The notes below the pieces were generated by a model. The model did no database searches. It had not been told where the DNA came from and saw nothing but the letters and a program-made list of their open reading frames with translations. Below, one piece after another: positions 45,871 through 57,069 of a DNA stretch of 64,000 nt. A program made the translations under genes and the position numbers. The first letter of the stretch is position 1. Each line of letters opens with the position of its first letter. Origin of the DNA: Eurosta solidaginis (taxonomy: Eukaryota; Arthropoda; Insecta; Diptera; Tephritidae); the NCBI RefSeq assembly GCF_040869045.1, contig NC_090320.1, positions 241,428,978 through 241,492,977 of the forward strand, written 5' to 3'.

Positions 45871-46500
45871 TAAATGATTACAAAGAAAAAAAGACATCAA
45901 GTATCTATCAAATACAAATCGAAAGATAATAATAAAATTAATAACTTAATTATGCTATTGAAATTATTTAAATCAGAAAATCGCGAGAGTGGAAATGGAG
46001 GCGGTCTCGCGTTTATCACCCACCACTCAGTGCAATATAATCTATTTGATCCCGACATCGGCATAACGCTACCGACTACCTTACACCCTAAAATCTTGTG
46101 TGTGACGTTCGATGAGACTCTACATTTTGGAGAGCATGCAACCGCAATTGCATAGAAAATCCAGAGCCGTAATAAAATCCTCAAATCTCTTGCTGGAAGT
46201 ACTTGGGGTAAAGAGAAACAAACGCTCATTACTACTTACAAAGCAATTGGCCGGCCGATTGCATGTTACGCGTCCCAGATATAGTCGCTAAGCCTAAAGG
46301 TTATACTCACTGGAAGAAAATACAGGCCTGCCAAAATTCTTCCCTCAGAACCGCTACGAGCTGTCTTCTTATGTCCCCAGCACACCACGTACACAATGAG
46401 GCGAGAGTACTCCCTATTTGGGAGAGAAATGAATGCTAAACAAACAGTTTCTGCTGAATACCCAGAGACCTGGGCACCCCAACAGAAATCAGATTGATGA
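45871..46500 (+). pseudogene. Internally deleted LINE: endonuclease motif joined to RT thumb
   Basis: From about 45975 the plus strand encodes NGGGLAFITHHSVQYNLFDP, an endonuclease segment. At 46055-46066 it passes directly into LPTTLHPKILCVTFDETLHF, a thumb segment, then KIQSRNKILKSLAGSTWGK and LITTYKAIGRPIACY, with in-frame stops and later shifts. In intact relatives several hundred residues, including the whole RT palm, lie between these. The first ~90 bases (45871-45960) are unassigned. A second, independent case of the deletion type seen at 33460. Confidence 0.75.
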
Positions 46501-47209
46501 AGCTACATCTCCCAGTGGCTTAAGGGGTCATATCTGTAAGCTTATGAGGAAATACGGTAAAAATTTTCCTTACCGCCAGAAGCAAATTTGAATCGTGTTT
46601 GAAAGCATCTATATATGCTGCAAATATTTATCACGTCGTAATGGGTTAAAAAGCAAGATTTTTTCCTTCACACATCAATAACATACTTTCCATAAAATAT
46701 TTCAAAAATACATTCGCAAAATTTTGTAAATGGACACCAGAAATAAGTTTTTTTAATCTCCTGAAAAGTTACTGAAAAACACATAACTGTTTTTGTGAGC
46801 TCAGCGACGTAATGCTCGTTTGAAACATCCTGCATTTTGAATACCTTTTGTCCTAATTGTATGTGAGTTTCATCGTCGGATTGAACCGAAGAATAACATT
46901 CTCGATGATGCTGAGTAGTTCAAATTCAGAACCAGCAGATTCAAAGTCCTAGTAGACTGACACAAATATCGTTTTTTTAAATAAATAAGGTGGATTGCAA
47001 TAGATTCTGCAAAACACAGAGATTTCTCATTTTTAAGAAATTGTAAATATGGCATCCGAGGATTGGCGTGGCATATGGCGATAAATGAACAAATTTCCTT
47101 TTTGAAAAAATGAACCGGGCAACATTGTTTAAGGCCAGCTGCAATTTGTTTAAAGAAGTCGAATCAAGGTTACCGTATACGAAATATGAGGCACAAAAAA
47201 AAAGATTTT
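46501..47209. other. Unassigned stretch
   Basis: Possibly the 3' UTR of the preceding LINE in its first part; otherwise nothing recognised. Confidence 0.4.
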
Positions 47210-47560
47210 ATCAGCATCATATTGGTGTCTTGCGGACACAGTAGGGAGCTATAACAAGTTGGCAGACATGCCTTGCAAGATCCTGGATAATATTCATGAT
47301 AAGGGAAACGACACTCACCATCGTTTTGTCGACTTCAAAGCAGCTTTTGACAGCGCGAAAAGAACACCAGCGGGTTAGGTGGCTTAGAATATACCCACGG
47401 CAGGTATGCCTGTTATAAGAGGCGACTAAAATACCTAAATGATTCAAGGGGTTTTTCAGTTTGCCATGGAGCTAGTGGGTGAGGATGGAAGCCTAAGAAA
47501 GTTCAATGTGGTCATATTAAATCATTCCTGACATAGTCAGGCTTGTACCTCAATAGAGCT
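47210..47560 (+). pseudogene. Short LINE RT fragment followed by another LINE-like fragment
   Basis: 47265-47375 encodes CKILDNIHDKGNDTHHRFVD, FKAAFDSAKR, the DF.AAFD catalytic motif A of an RT (RTE-like wording). It stops at 47380, where CCACGGCAGGTATGCCTG and AAGAGGCGACTAAAATACC begin, a sequence I associate with another dipteran LINE end, though this is from memory. Too short to classify. Confidence 0.5.
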
Positions 47561-48342
47561 TGTTACCGGAACGTACCGGATCTATATCTGGAAAAAGTTT
47601 TTGTGGCTACAACAATAATAGCACAAAAAGAAGTTGCTTATATGCTGTTGTGTCTGAATTTAAGTTTGCTGCAACTTATATGAGCTCTACCAAAAGACCA
47701 CCACCTCCGTAAGGATTGGGAGCGATATTTTCGAGCCATTCGAAAAAAAATGAGGCGTAAGACTCTTTCGTACGATGTCTTTCAACCAAATGCTAGAAGA
47801 GATAATGGAATGTAATGTGTATGAACCGAAATCTGAAAAGGAGACAGGATATACTGTACAAATATGAGCTTAAGCTTAAGGTTTGAAGCGCATGAGTTCA
47901 TGGTAATAAAGCTATGCTACATGTTGTGGTGGGTTTAAGTTCAGCTTTGAACTGGATCGAAATTTCTCAAGTATATCAACATTCAGATTGATATTTTTAA
48001 AAAATTATTTATTTGATGTTTTAAGTAAAAAATTTATTAAATCAAAAAATTTCATTTTGATATATCCAAAATTTTCATTTATAAAACTAATGCGATTACA
48101 AAATATTTAAAATTTAAAGTATAAAATACAAAGTTAATAATTTTAAACCAAATAACTATATCCACTTTAAAATCGATTGTCTCAGTTTTCATTGATTAAT
48201 ATGGTTTGTTTTAAATAATTAAAAATTACTAAAACTTCTCCGCTTACGAGAAAAATTTGACACATTTCTTTCAATTCTACAATCCCTTAAAAAATGTTCG
48301 TGAAAAAAGTCATTATTTTGCATTAGGTCAAAAGTTATATAT
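47561..48342. other. Unassigned AT-rich spacer
   Basis: Long A/T-rich tracts at 47990-48240; no feature. Confidence 0.45.
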
Positions 48343-49057
48343 TGTAACGAATTTTGGGAAATTCCGATGCAACCTTGTGCTACCGCTCGAATCGCTAAAC
48401 TGTTGAATAAATCACTCCAATATTCTGTATTGCAAAATGGCTTTTATTAGACTACTTTGGGAGTAGTACAATTATACTTCACAATTATACTTCAATTCGC
48501 AATTGATAGCGTATTTAAATTAAACTGGGCCCGTATTACGTGTTACGAACAGTGACCGAAAACCATTTTCACTCAAGCAATAACTATGCAACTGTCAAAC
48601 TTTTTTTTAAAAATTGTAATAAAGAATGGATCTAACAGGTACTATTAGTCGCTAGTTCAAATATGCCATTAATCCGATCCACCTTTTAAGACCTATTGTG
48701 ATCTAAAAAGTGAGTTTCGAGCACGGATCGTAACACGTAATACGGACCCTGATTCGTTATTACTCAGCTTGCGCTGCTTTTATACTCTCGGTTTCCTCGT
48801 TCACCCATTTCTCCTAAGGTCTATTAATTTCGCGAACAGTAGTAGCTAATGCGTGGTTAGTTACCATGTAGTCCACGCCTCTCCCATAGCCATATGTGTC
48901 TGTATGTGTGAGTAACTACTTCGGCTGATGACTACATATTTATGTGTGTGACATAGCTCTTCGCCGCCTTCTACATAAGCGTTGCTAGCTTTAATGTATA
49001 CATGTACATAAGAGTGGCTGCTTCATGGTTTTGTTGTTGTGTGATTATATACTAACA
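48343..49057 (-). mobile_element. LTR, copy 3, minus strand, with MITE insertion; 5' ~25 bp missing
   Basis: On the minus strand it ends AAATTCGTTACA (48343). It carries AAGCAGCGCAAGCTGAGTAA after TATAAAAG (about 48780) and starts within TTAGTATATAATCACACAAC at 49057. The outermost TGTGACGAATATTAGC is lost. The 3' flank is again ATAT (48339-48342 area). Closest to LTR copies 1 and 5. Confidence 0.75.
48527..48749. mobile_element. 223-bp MITE with ~22-bp TIRs inside the LTR
   Basis: GGGCCCGTATTACGTGTTAC at the left end is matched by the reverse complement of GTAACACGTAATACGGACCC at the right end, with one difference. The LTR sequence continues normally on both sides (TAAATTAAACT / ATTCGTTATTACTCAGC). 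No clear target duplication beyond a possible single T, so the superfamily is open. Confidence 0.8.
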
Positions 49058-49915
49058 GCTCCTACCTCCAGTGGTAAGGTAAAAAATTTTTTTTCCAAAA
49101 ATGTTTTGGGGAGATTGTTTTTACCTCCAAACCGATTAAAAACCGCATTAATCAATGAAAATTGAAAGAATCGATTTTAAAGTGGCCCATTTGTGAAATT
49201 TCAACCCAACTGTATTAATTATGGGGAGGACTATCGACTGGGTTCACTCATTAATTCCCACGGCTGAAACCTATTGTGCAACGCCAACGATGTTTGTTTG
49301 ATAATGTTGCTGCAACATGTTGCGTGACAGCACGTGCTCCTATTTACTATTTATATACATATGCGCGGGGTCTAACAAGCATACACATTTATATACATAC
49401 ATTAATCATACCTACAGGTGCGATTATAAATGTTGATGGTAATGTACATAATGCACTTTTAGTGACCGTTTTTGTTGCTGCTGACTTTGATTCGTTTGTT
49501 TTGTTTTACACGTTTTCCATGAAGAGCAACAAGTTGATCAGTAATTGCGTATAAATCGCAGGTAATCAAAGGAAATTCTCAGGGTTGTTATTTAAAATAC
49601 AAATACAACCACAAAAGGAACATACATACATACATATATACATCCATACCATTGTACCTTTTGCATGAAAAAGGGTTAAGAGATGTCTAGAACAATCTTT
49701 CATACTTCACTCATATTAATTTCCGTGAATTAAGTAAGAAAATTTAAAGAGCAGCTACAAAAAAGAAAAGAGCACATAAAAAATGTCAGACATCCAATGT
49801 CGTTCAAAGGCATATCTGTATTCTAACTGAGTAAGTCAACGTAATTTTTAAGGGATTTTGTAGGATTTGGAGTCATTTCTTTTAAAATTTAAATAATTAC
49901 ACAAAAAAAAAACGA
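49058..49915. other. Unassigned stretch
   Basis: No element recognised. A 92-codon frame at 49276-49554 has no motif or splice support. (CATA)n near 49622. Confidence 0.4.
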
Positions 49916-50231
49916 ATAAATAGATACTTGGCCGATTTGCCTCCGAGAAGATTTAGGTCGAGCTTCTCTTTCGATTTTCGTCGCTTCCTTTAAATTTTTC
50001 CTAGAGTTCAGCAGAACGGAACCTACATATTTTATGCCAACTTCGAACGACAGCTGCATGCCATATGAATTTTCACTGAGAAGCTCCTTATGGCGGAAAT
50101 GCATTCGTTCTTTAAACCACTACCAAAGGGGCAGTGCATTTTTTTTTAATGTTTATGCTCCTTTGCCCGGGACTTCAATCCAGGACCTTCGGTGTTGCTG
50201 GCGGAGCACGCTACCATCACACCACGGTGGA
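49916..50231 (-). mobile_element. tRNA-derived SINE, copy 4, diverged
   Basis: Minus-strand head CCACCGTGGTGTGATGGTAG, B box region GGATTGAAGTCCC (mutated), body with CATTTCCGCCATAAGGAGC and TCTCGGAGGCAAATCGGCC. No target duplication seen. Its head end abuts the putative hAT terminus at 50232. Confidence 0.82.
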
Positions 50232-52830
50232 TGCACTCAGGCCCGACGAGAGGGGAAGGGAATGGGGGGGGGGGGGAGGATTCCCCCGGGCACGGGGTTT
50301 CTTAGAGGGCCCGCGATTTAGAGGTACTAAGACATTTTTTTTAATTCAGGAGAGTCGTTAGTTGCCCATGTGCAAATTTTAAGCCGAATTTCAAAAGCAA
50401 CGAATACTGATAATGATCTTTTGCCTGGGCCTTCGAACAGTGCGGAGACAATAAAAACATCAAACAAAAATGTATATTTACATGAATCCAAAATCGTAAA
50501 GTTTTCGTGGTGACACTGATGAAGGTTCAACTTCAAAAAGTCTTCCAACAATACCACCAACTCTGTATCAAAGTCCAGATTATTTAAACGGCTTCGATAT
50601 CGGTACCGTGAATAATGAGTTTTTGCGATCTGAAGAAGCCAGCGAAATAATTCGTCGAGGTCATCAAAAGTGTCCTGTTATTTTTCCACGTTATTGTCTT
50701 GACGAGGCATTTCCTAGCTCGTTGTTAAACAGAATCTTGTCAAACGGAGAGAAATTGGAGCGTGACTGGTTAGTGTGGAGTGCCAGTAGCAATGCCTACC
50801 ATGTCGTCTGTTGTGCGGATATTCGAAATTCAAGGTATGGAAGAAGCTATACTATAAACTGCCATCACACGAAAATACTTAAGATCACATTAAATGTTAT
50901 ATTCAATGGCGATCTTTACAAATTCTAATTCAAAATGAGGCTTCAATTGATACACTTATCAATGAACACCTAATCACTGAAACTCAAAAGTCGAAAGAAA
51001 TTTTATATAGAATTTTGGACACTATTTTATTTTTGGGTGAAAGAGGTCTAGCTTTCAAATGCGAAAGTATATATCTTGGTGAACGAAACAATGGACATTT
51101 TTTTGGCATCTATGATCTCATAAGCTATTGTCATCCGATACTTAGAGATTATTTGGAGAAAGTTAGGATTTCACAACAGCAGCAGAAACATTTACAAGTT
51201 CACTATCTTTCCCCATACATTCAGAACAAGTTTACAGAAACGTGTGCAAAGCACGTGAGGGAAACTATATTAGATCAAGGCAAGAAAGCCAAGTATTTTG
51301 CTATTATCGTTGATAATATGCCTGATGCTATTCACGTTGACTACGTTCATTTTGCGCTAACTCCATTTCAATTCGAAAGCAACAAATTTTATAATTCAAG
51401 AACGGTTTTTGGCTTTCGTGGATTGTAACAAAAAAACTGGTAAGGAAATCGCGGATTTAATTTGCCGTACTATAGGGAAACATGAAATCCCATTAAAAGA
51501 TTGTCGTGCACAAGTGTACGATAACGGCGCCAATATGAAAGGAGCTTACAACGGAGCACTACGTCACATTCTCGACAAAAACTCGAATGCTGATTACTCA
51601 CCTTGTGCAACCCACAGTCTCAATTTATGTGGTGTTGATGCGGCAGAATGTTGTACGACTGCAATTATTTTCTTCGGAATTGTGCAAAAATGTTTTACTA
51701 TTTTCAGCAGCAGTCCACAACGATGGGACATCCTCAAAAAAAATGTACCGAGCTCTCTTCATAGTCTTTCAGACAAAAGCCAAATTTGACTGCGCAAGCA
51801 TACGGAGATGTTACCGGCATTGTCAAGTACATCAACAAGTTCGAATGTATCTTGCTGTCCTCAATTTGGTTCAAAATACTGACTACCATTAATGTAAGAA
51901 ACGTGGTCCTCCAAGCTAGAGACGCCACCATAGATGTTGAGGTCCGACATTTAGATGCCTTATTAGCTGATTTGAAGTTGATCAGGAACCAATGGGAAAC
52001 AATTTAAACGAATGCAAAACAGTTGCTATTCAACTGAACATCTGGTCAAAGTTTCCGGACATTCGAAAGAGAAAACCCAAAAGACGTTCGGAAGATAATT
52101 TAAATGAAATGATTACGGATGATTCAGAGTCTGATTTTAAAAACAATACATTCCTGGTGATCGTTGATTCGGTAATCACTGGCATAGCTGAACAATTTGC
52201 AGATATGAGAAATTTGAGTTTGAGCGAGAAGTTTTCCTTTTTGTGGCAATTTGAAGACATGGATGAAACTACGGTTCGGGCGAGGGCAGCAAAATTTGTC
52301 GAAAAATACAAGTCGCACAAACTTAGAAAGCGAAATAATTCACTTGAAACACATTTACGAAGCAAATTTTGATAAAGGTCTGTCACCATTGGAATTGCTA
52401 AATGCCATCTACATATGTTCAAAACCTGTATAAAATTTTCCCCAACATTTGTGTTGCTTTACGTATCTTTTGCACTATACCTGTCACTGTAGCTAGTGCA
52501 GAACGTTCCTTCAGCGTCCTTTCAAGAATCAAAAACTTTCATAGATCGGTTTCATCTCAAGAGCGAGTTTCAGGACTTGCAACGCTTTGTGTTGAAACCA
52601 TTTTGGCAAGACAGTTAAATTTTGATATTATTATAAAAAATTTTGCAGCGAAAAAAGGAAGAAAAGCCACTCTTTGATATCCGAACTTTCTGTATTGAAT
52701 AATTAAAATTATAATAATCATTAAATTTATCAGAAATGTATTAAAATGTTACCAAATAACTTGAAAAGATTATTTCAAACAATATGTGGCTGTTAAAAGA
52801 GAAATTTATTTCTACGTTACAATAAAATAG
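50232..52830 (+). mobile_element. Decayed hAT element (ZMYM1-like/DUF4371 type)
   Basis: The left edge is G/C-rich with CACTCAGGCCCGACGAG, a 13-G run and CCCCCGGGCACGGGG, reminiscent of Tip100-type hAT termini. The transposase pseudogene follows. No matching inverted terminus was found to the right before the LTR at 52976, so the element is 3'-truncated or its terminus has decayed. A possible AATAAA lies at about 52822. Confidence 0.6.
50395..52677 (+). pseudogene. hAT-superfamily transposase pseudogene
   Basis: Read through at least five frame changes and a few stops, the plus strand encodes: LLPGPSNSAE and a DYLNGFDIGTV..EFLRSEEA linker (50400-50640); a degenerate TTF-type finger region (RDWLVWS, HVVCCADI, 50755-50820); the DUF4371 region (LGERGLAFKCES, NNGHFFGIYDLIS; VDNMPDAIH with the first catalytic aspartate); QVYDNGANMKGAYNGAL (second catalytic aspartate, 51510-51560); CATHSLNLCGVDAA; and the C-terminal hAT dimerisation domain (VTVASAERSFSVLSRIKNFH, 52465-52545). 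Its length of about 750 residues fits this transposase type. The breaks mean it cannot make a working enzyme. No host-domesticated feature is seen. Confidence 0.88.
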
Positions 52831-52975
52831 TATCAATAGTAAATATTCTGTGTTAATTTTATTTTCAGCTCTTAGTCCAAAAATCATTTAGTTGATGTGG
52901 GAAAATTTTTTTTAAGTAATGCCTTAATAATGATTCATGAATGAGACGTCATTAATTCAAATTAATCAAATGTAT

Positions 52976-53315
52976 TGTGACGAATATTACCATATCTAAG
53001 GTTATTAAATAAAGGCACAACAACATTTAAGCAAGCTACATAAACACATTAAACATCATGTACACACATACATACAAGCAGCAGAGAGATACAAACGCAT
53101 GACATCATCATCTACTACTTCGCTCACATATACACACGCATATGGTTACACACTACAAATGCACGCGCGTACGGCTGGTCACCAGGTAGAGGATTCTGGA
53201 AGAAGAAACGTCTAGACATTTGGGCAGAGAGTATAAAAGCAGCAGAAGCTGATTGGTCCGTAATCAGTTTGATTTAAGCACGTTATTGGTTGTAAAGTTA
53301 AGTGTTATTGCATCT
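52976..53315 (+). mobile_element. LTR, copy 4, 5' part only
   Basis: Begins TGTGACGAATATTACC and has AGTATAAAAGCAGCAGAAGC (53230) and CAGTTTGATTTAAGCACG. It then departs from the family after AAGTGTTATTG (about 53311), losing the poly(A) signal and U5. Confidence 0.75.
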
Positions 53316-53360
53316 GGCTATCTAGTCTTTCACTGATCGCTCAATCGACTTCACACTCAC

Positions 53361-53632
53361 ACGACTTATATGGCTGAATGGCATGGCTTACGTCAATTGA
53401 TATAGTACCCTTTCGCTTCCATTCTATTTCGTTTTCTGTCCGAATTGGGCAAGAAAAATTCTGCATAGCCATCGTTTCGGCTTCAAATCGATTTATACTG
53501 TAAGGAAGAATAGCGGAAATATTGGAACCGAAAATATGAGTGAAATCATTTTGCATACATGGGTGATAAGTGACGAGCAGTTCTAAAGATGCACAACTTA
53601 CAATCAACAATGCGCCCATGATCATCTTAAAC
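53361..53632 (-). CDS. Candidate host exon, 272 nt, secreted or membrane protein
   Basis: On the minus strand the acceptor-like TTTCTCAACTTTTAG is followed by GTTTAAG, ATGATCATGGGCGC and an uninterrupted frame to a consensus donor GTGAGT (53360-53355). If translation starts at the inner ATG, the protein begins MIMGALLIVSCASLE, a good signal peptide, then ELLVTYHPCMQND, two N-glycosylation sequons (NIS, NFS) and EWKRKGTISIDV. Three cysteines follow the leader. An alternative in-frame ATG lies 9 codons upstream (53652) within the supposed acceptor tract, so it may instead be a first exon. I do not recognise the protein. Between a broken LTR and a low-complexity array, it stands out for balanced codon use. 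Confidence 0.5.
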
Positions 53633-53879
53633 CTAAAAGTTGAGAAATCCATTAAATCGTGCTTGGGGGTATTGCCAGGTCGATGTTAAAGCAGCTTGCA
53701 TATGGGGGATTTATCTACTTATCCCTTTGTCTCTACCTATCACACTCCACCTTAGCCATCCCTGAGACCGTTCTGCCGTCTACTCTTTTATTTACTAATC
53801 AGCTGCTTGACACGTCGAAAGCTATGAACACGGCCAACCACTCAATGTTCTACTTAAATTTCGGAACAATTTCATTTGT

Positions 53880-55140
53880 CCACTTTTTTCGAATCAGTTA
53901 CTTTTTCGGAGCCGATTACTTTTTTGGAACTGGTCGCTTTTTTGGTTAGATGAGTGAAACTGTAAATTTTTTGACCAGTTACTTTTTTGGGAATGATTAT
54001 TTTTTGGAAAAGGTTACTTTTTGGAACCGGCTATTTACTGTGGACTGGTCAATTTTTAAACCAGTTATTTTCTTGGGATCAATTATTTATTTGGAACCGA
54101 ATATTTTTTTAGAGCGGATTACTTTTTGGAACCGGTAGCTTTTTAGAACGGATTACAATTTTGGTAAATGTAAGTTTTTTTAAAAAAGGTTACTTTTTGG
54201 AAGCGGCTACTTTCTCGGAACTGGTTATTTATTGTGAGCCTGACACTTTTTGGACCAGTTACTTTTTTGGGACCGACTACTTTGTTGGAACCGATTATTT
54301 TTTCGGAAACGGTTATTTTTTTGGGACCGAATACTTATGTTAGGTTAGGATGGGTGGCAGCTTCCCTGATAGGGGAAGCTCACTTGGACAACATGAAGGT
54401 CTGTTGTGATACCACATATAATAAAATAAAATAACGGTGACTTAGATACAACTACTTAGAGAATCGTTGGGTAGCAATGATAAAGTTCCGAATGATCCCG
54501 ATCTCAACCTTGGATAGCTCCTCGGGAGATCCAAGTGAGTCGCGACCGAAATACTTTCGCCTAGTTCTGGCAAAAGCTGGGCAATCAAGCATAAAGTGAT
54601 TTGGTGATTCCACCTCATCATCCTCCATACAGCTGCAGCAGGATGGTATTTCCAATATATTGAGATGTACCGCATGGATACCCATGGGACAGTGCCCTGT
54701 CAAAACCCCAATGACCATTGATAGGTGAGCCTTAGTGAACCCAATTATTTCAGCAGACCTCCCGCCATCCACTTTCGACCAGAAAGATCTTGCTACCCTG
54801 CAAGACGTAGTGTCCGCCCCACGTTTGCTGAGCTGACTCGAGGCCTAGCTATAGAAGAGCAATCCACAGGTGGCTAGCGGAATCCCGAATCCCTACAGCC
54901 ATTTTCATCCGACTACTTTGTTGGAACCGATTATTTTTTGGAGCCGGTTACCTTTTTGGAAAAAGTTACCCTTTTGGAACCGGTTCCTTTTTTTGGCACC
55001 CGGTATTTTCGTGGAGCTGGTTATGTTTTTGGGAACGGATGCTTATTGTGAATTTGGGAACGAGTTATTTTTTAGGGACCGATTACTTTGTCGAAACCGA
55101 TTATTTTTTGGAGACGGTTACTTTTTTGGAACCGAAAAAA
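53880..55140. repeat. Low-complexity GGAACCGGTTACTTTTTT quasi-tandem array, split by a LINE fragment
   Basis: About 18-20-bp units (GGAACCGATTATTTTTT, GGGACCGACTACTTTGT) fill 53880-54335 and 54896-55140. Frames rich in YFFG across it are artefacts of the repeat. The two parts were one array before the LINE inserted. Confidence 0.8.
54336..54895 (-). pseudogene. LINE C-terminal fragment (RNase H end and CCHC-like tail), inserted in the array
   Basis: The minus strand encodes RVARSFWSKVDGGRSAEIIG, LTGHCPMGIHAVHLNI, PSCCSCMEDDEVESPNHFML, DCPAFARTRRKYFG and a stop at 54452. The C-C-H-C tail after an RNase H-like end is typical of I/R1-group LINEs. It is followed by a 3' UTR with (TAAAA)n and CATCCTAACCTAAC at 54336-54350. 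This is a different family from 44641-45870. Confidence 0.8.
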
Positions 55141-55615
55141 ACTTTTATGAATTTTGTAACTGAAGCTATACAAACAAATCTCAAAAACGTTTTCGAAAGA
55201 GATCAAGAAAATATTACAATAATTTCGTACTTTTTATTTTGAGTATTCTGAATTTTTTTGAGTATGCAGTTTTGTAATTTCAACCAATTTTGGTGCGGAA
55301 AATTGTAGTTATATTTCTCCCAACATCCGCATTGATTTTTGAAAATTTGTTTCTGGATTGGTGTTTCAGATCTTCTTCCATATACAAGAAAGATTTTCGT
55401 GCTTTGTATGGAGGATAATCTAAAGCACAATTCGAAAAAAAAAATTTCAAAAATCAATGCGAGCTTTCAGAAGCCCATAACTTGCACTTTGTTAGAATAA
55501 AATGCTCAAATGAATTCAGAGATCTTTAAACAAAAGTTTCGAAATTTTCTAAAATTTTCGAATTTTTCGAAATCGGTTTTGAGAATATTTTGCATAGTTT
55601 CAGTTACAAAATTCA
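55141..55615. repeat. Imperfect palindrome (~470 bp)
   Basis: TTTTGTAACTGAAGCTATAC (55152) is mirrored by GCATAGTTTCAGTTACAAAA (55591), and CCGCATTGATTTTTGAAAAT (55327) by AATTTCAAAAATCAATGCG (55443). Both pairs share a centre near 55380-55395. A decayed foldback or MITE is likely. Confidence 0.6.
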
Positions 55616-56486
55616 AGGCAGTTTTTTCTAAAATATTTAAAAAAATTGGTTGGACAAAATTTGATAGAATCTTGCACAGTAGATGTATTTTTAAAATCAT
55701 TTTAATTTTAATTCATATTTTTTCTTATATTATTTCTAACAAAAGCATATTTACATACTAAACTATATACTTGTATTACTTTTAAATTAATAGAAACTGC
55801 GGAAATCTTCGTTTCCTAATATCCTTTAAAGCCCACAGTTTTAATGAGTAAAAAAGAGAGAAAAAAAAAAATCCATTAGCCTTGGTGAACTAAATTAAAT
55901 ATATAAAATGATTTATCCTTTAAATTAGTCCCATGGTACTGACCGTAGATTGTGTGCTTAGGACGCTTCTTCTACTTTAAAATATTTTAAAAGTAGCAAC
56001 AATTGTTTGTTGTAGGAAAGAAAAGCCCATTTCAATTCCACATCGACCTTGTACACTTTTAACTATTACCCTTTTTATTTTTTGCTTTTTGTTGTTATTA
56101 TGTACTTTATTACCAACTGCGTAATTCAAATAGCGTTCTTCAAGCAATATTGAATTCAATTTTATTAGAATTTTGTGTTTTTTTGTTTATCTATGTGCAT
56201 AATAACTTCAACCTGCCCCCCTTTTACTGGCTAATGGCTTATTCCACATTGATGAACATGCCAGTGCTTCACTACGGAATACGCATTTTCCTATCTCAAA
56301 ATTGTTGGTTTTTCCAATAAAAAATATTAAACAACAATCATTTATGAAGGTGCTGAAGTTCTCCAGACTGCGCATAGATCAGAAGATCCAGATAAAGTGT
56401 ATAATAAAGCACTGAAACTGGAGCTCAGAAAGGACACACAAGCTTTTACGAACTTGTTTAACGTACATTTAGCTAAGGGAACATAT
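55616..56486. other. Unassigned spacer
   Basis: AT-rich; no recognised feature. Confidence 0.45.
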
Positions 56487-57065
56487 TGTGGCGAATATTA
56501 GCATCACTATGATGTTAGTAAATAATCTCAACAACAAAAAATGCAAGCAGCCACACTTATGTACATGCACACATTAAAACAAGCAGCCACACTTATGTAC
56601 ATGTACACATTAAAACCAGCAGCCACACTAATGTACAAGGCAACGAAGAGTATCCTACACACATAACCAGTATCTTGAAGTAAAGAGATTATTTCACATG
56701 TACATATGTAGTCATAAGCTAAGAGCAGAAGTTGTTACTCACGCATACATACGCATATAGTAAATAACTAAGTATGCGATACAACTGTTACAGAAGGCAT
56801 GTTCGAGAACTAGACCTTAGAAGAAATATGCGAACGAGGCAATCGAGAGTATAAAAGCAGCGCAAGCTGAGGAATAATTAATCATTTTGATTTAAACACG
56901 CTTTTAGTGAAGTATAATTGTGAAGTACTACTCCCAAAGTAGTATAAATAAAGACCATTTTGCAATACAGAATATTGGAATTATTTAGCGATTTTAGTGG
57001 AGTTTAGCGATTCGACCGATTGCAGAAGGTGCAAAATAAACAGGAACTCCCCAAAATTCATTACA
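56487..57065 (+). mobile_element. Solo LTR, copy 5 (579 bp), complete
   Basis: Begins TGTGGCGAATATTAGCATC and ends AAATTCATTACA. TATAAAAGCAGCGC is at about 56851 and AATAAAGACC at about 56947. A three-fold ACATTAAAACAAGCAGCCAC repeat lies at 56570-56630. Flanked by ATAT on both sides (56483-56486, 57066-57069); unlike copies 1 and 2 there is no TTGGTG motif after it, so this is a true solo LTR. Confidence 0.87.
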
Positions 57066-57069
57066 ATAT

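Noticed and set aside
53659..54343. YFFG-rich proteins
   Set aside because: Translation of the GGAACCGGTTACTTTTTT array; frames end wherever the period slips.
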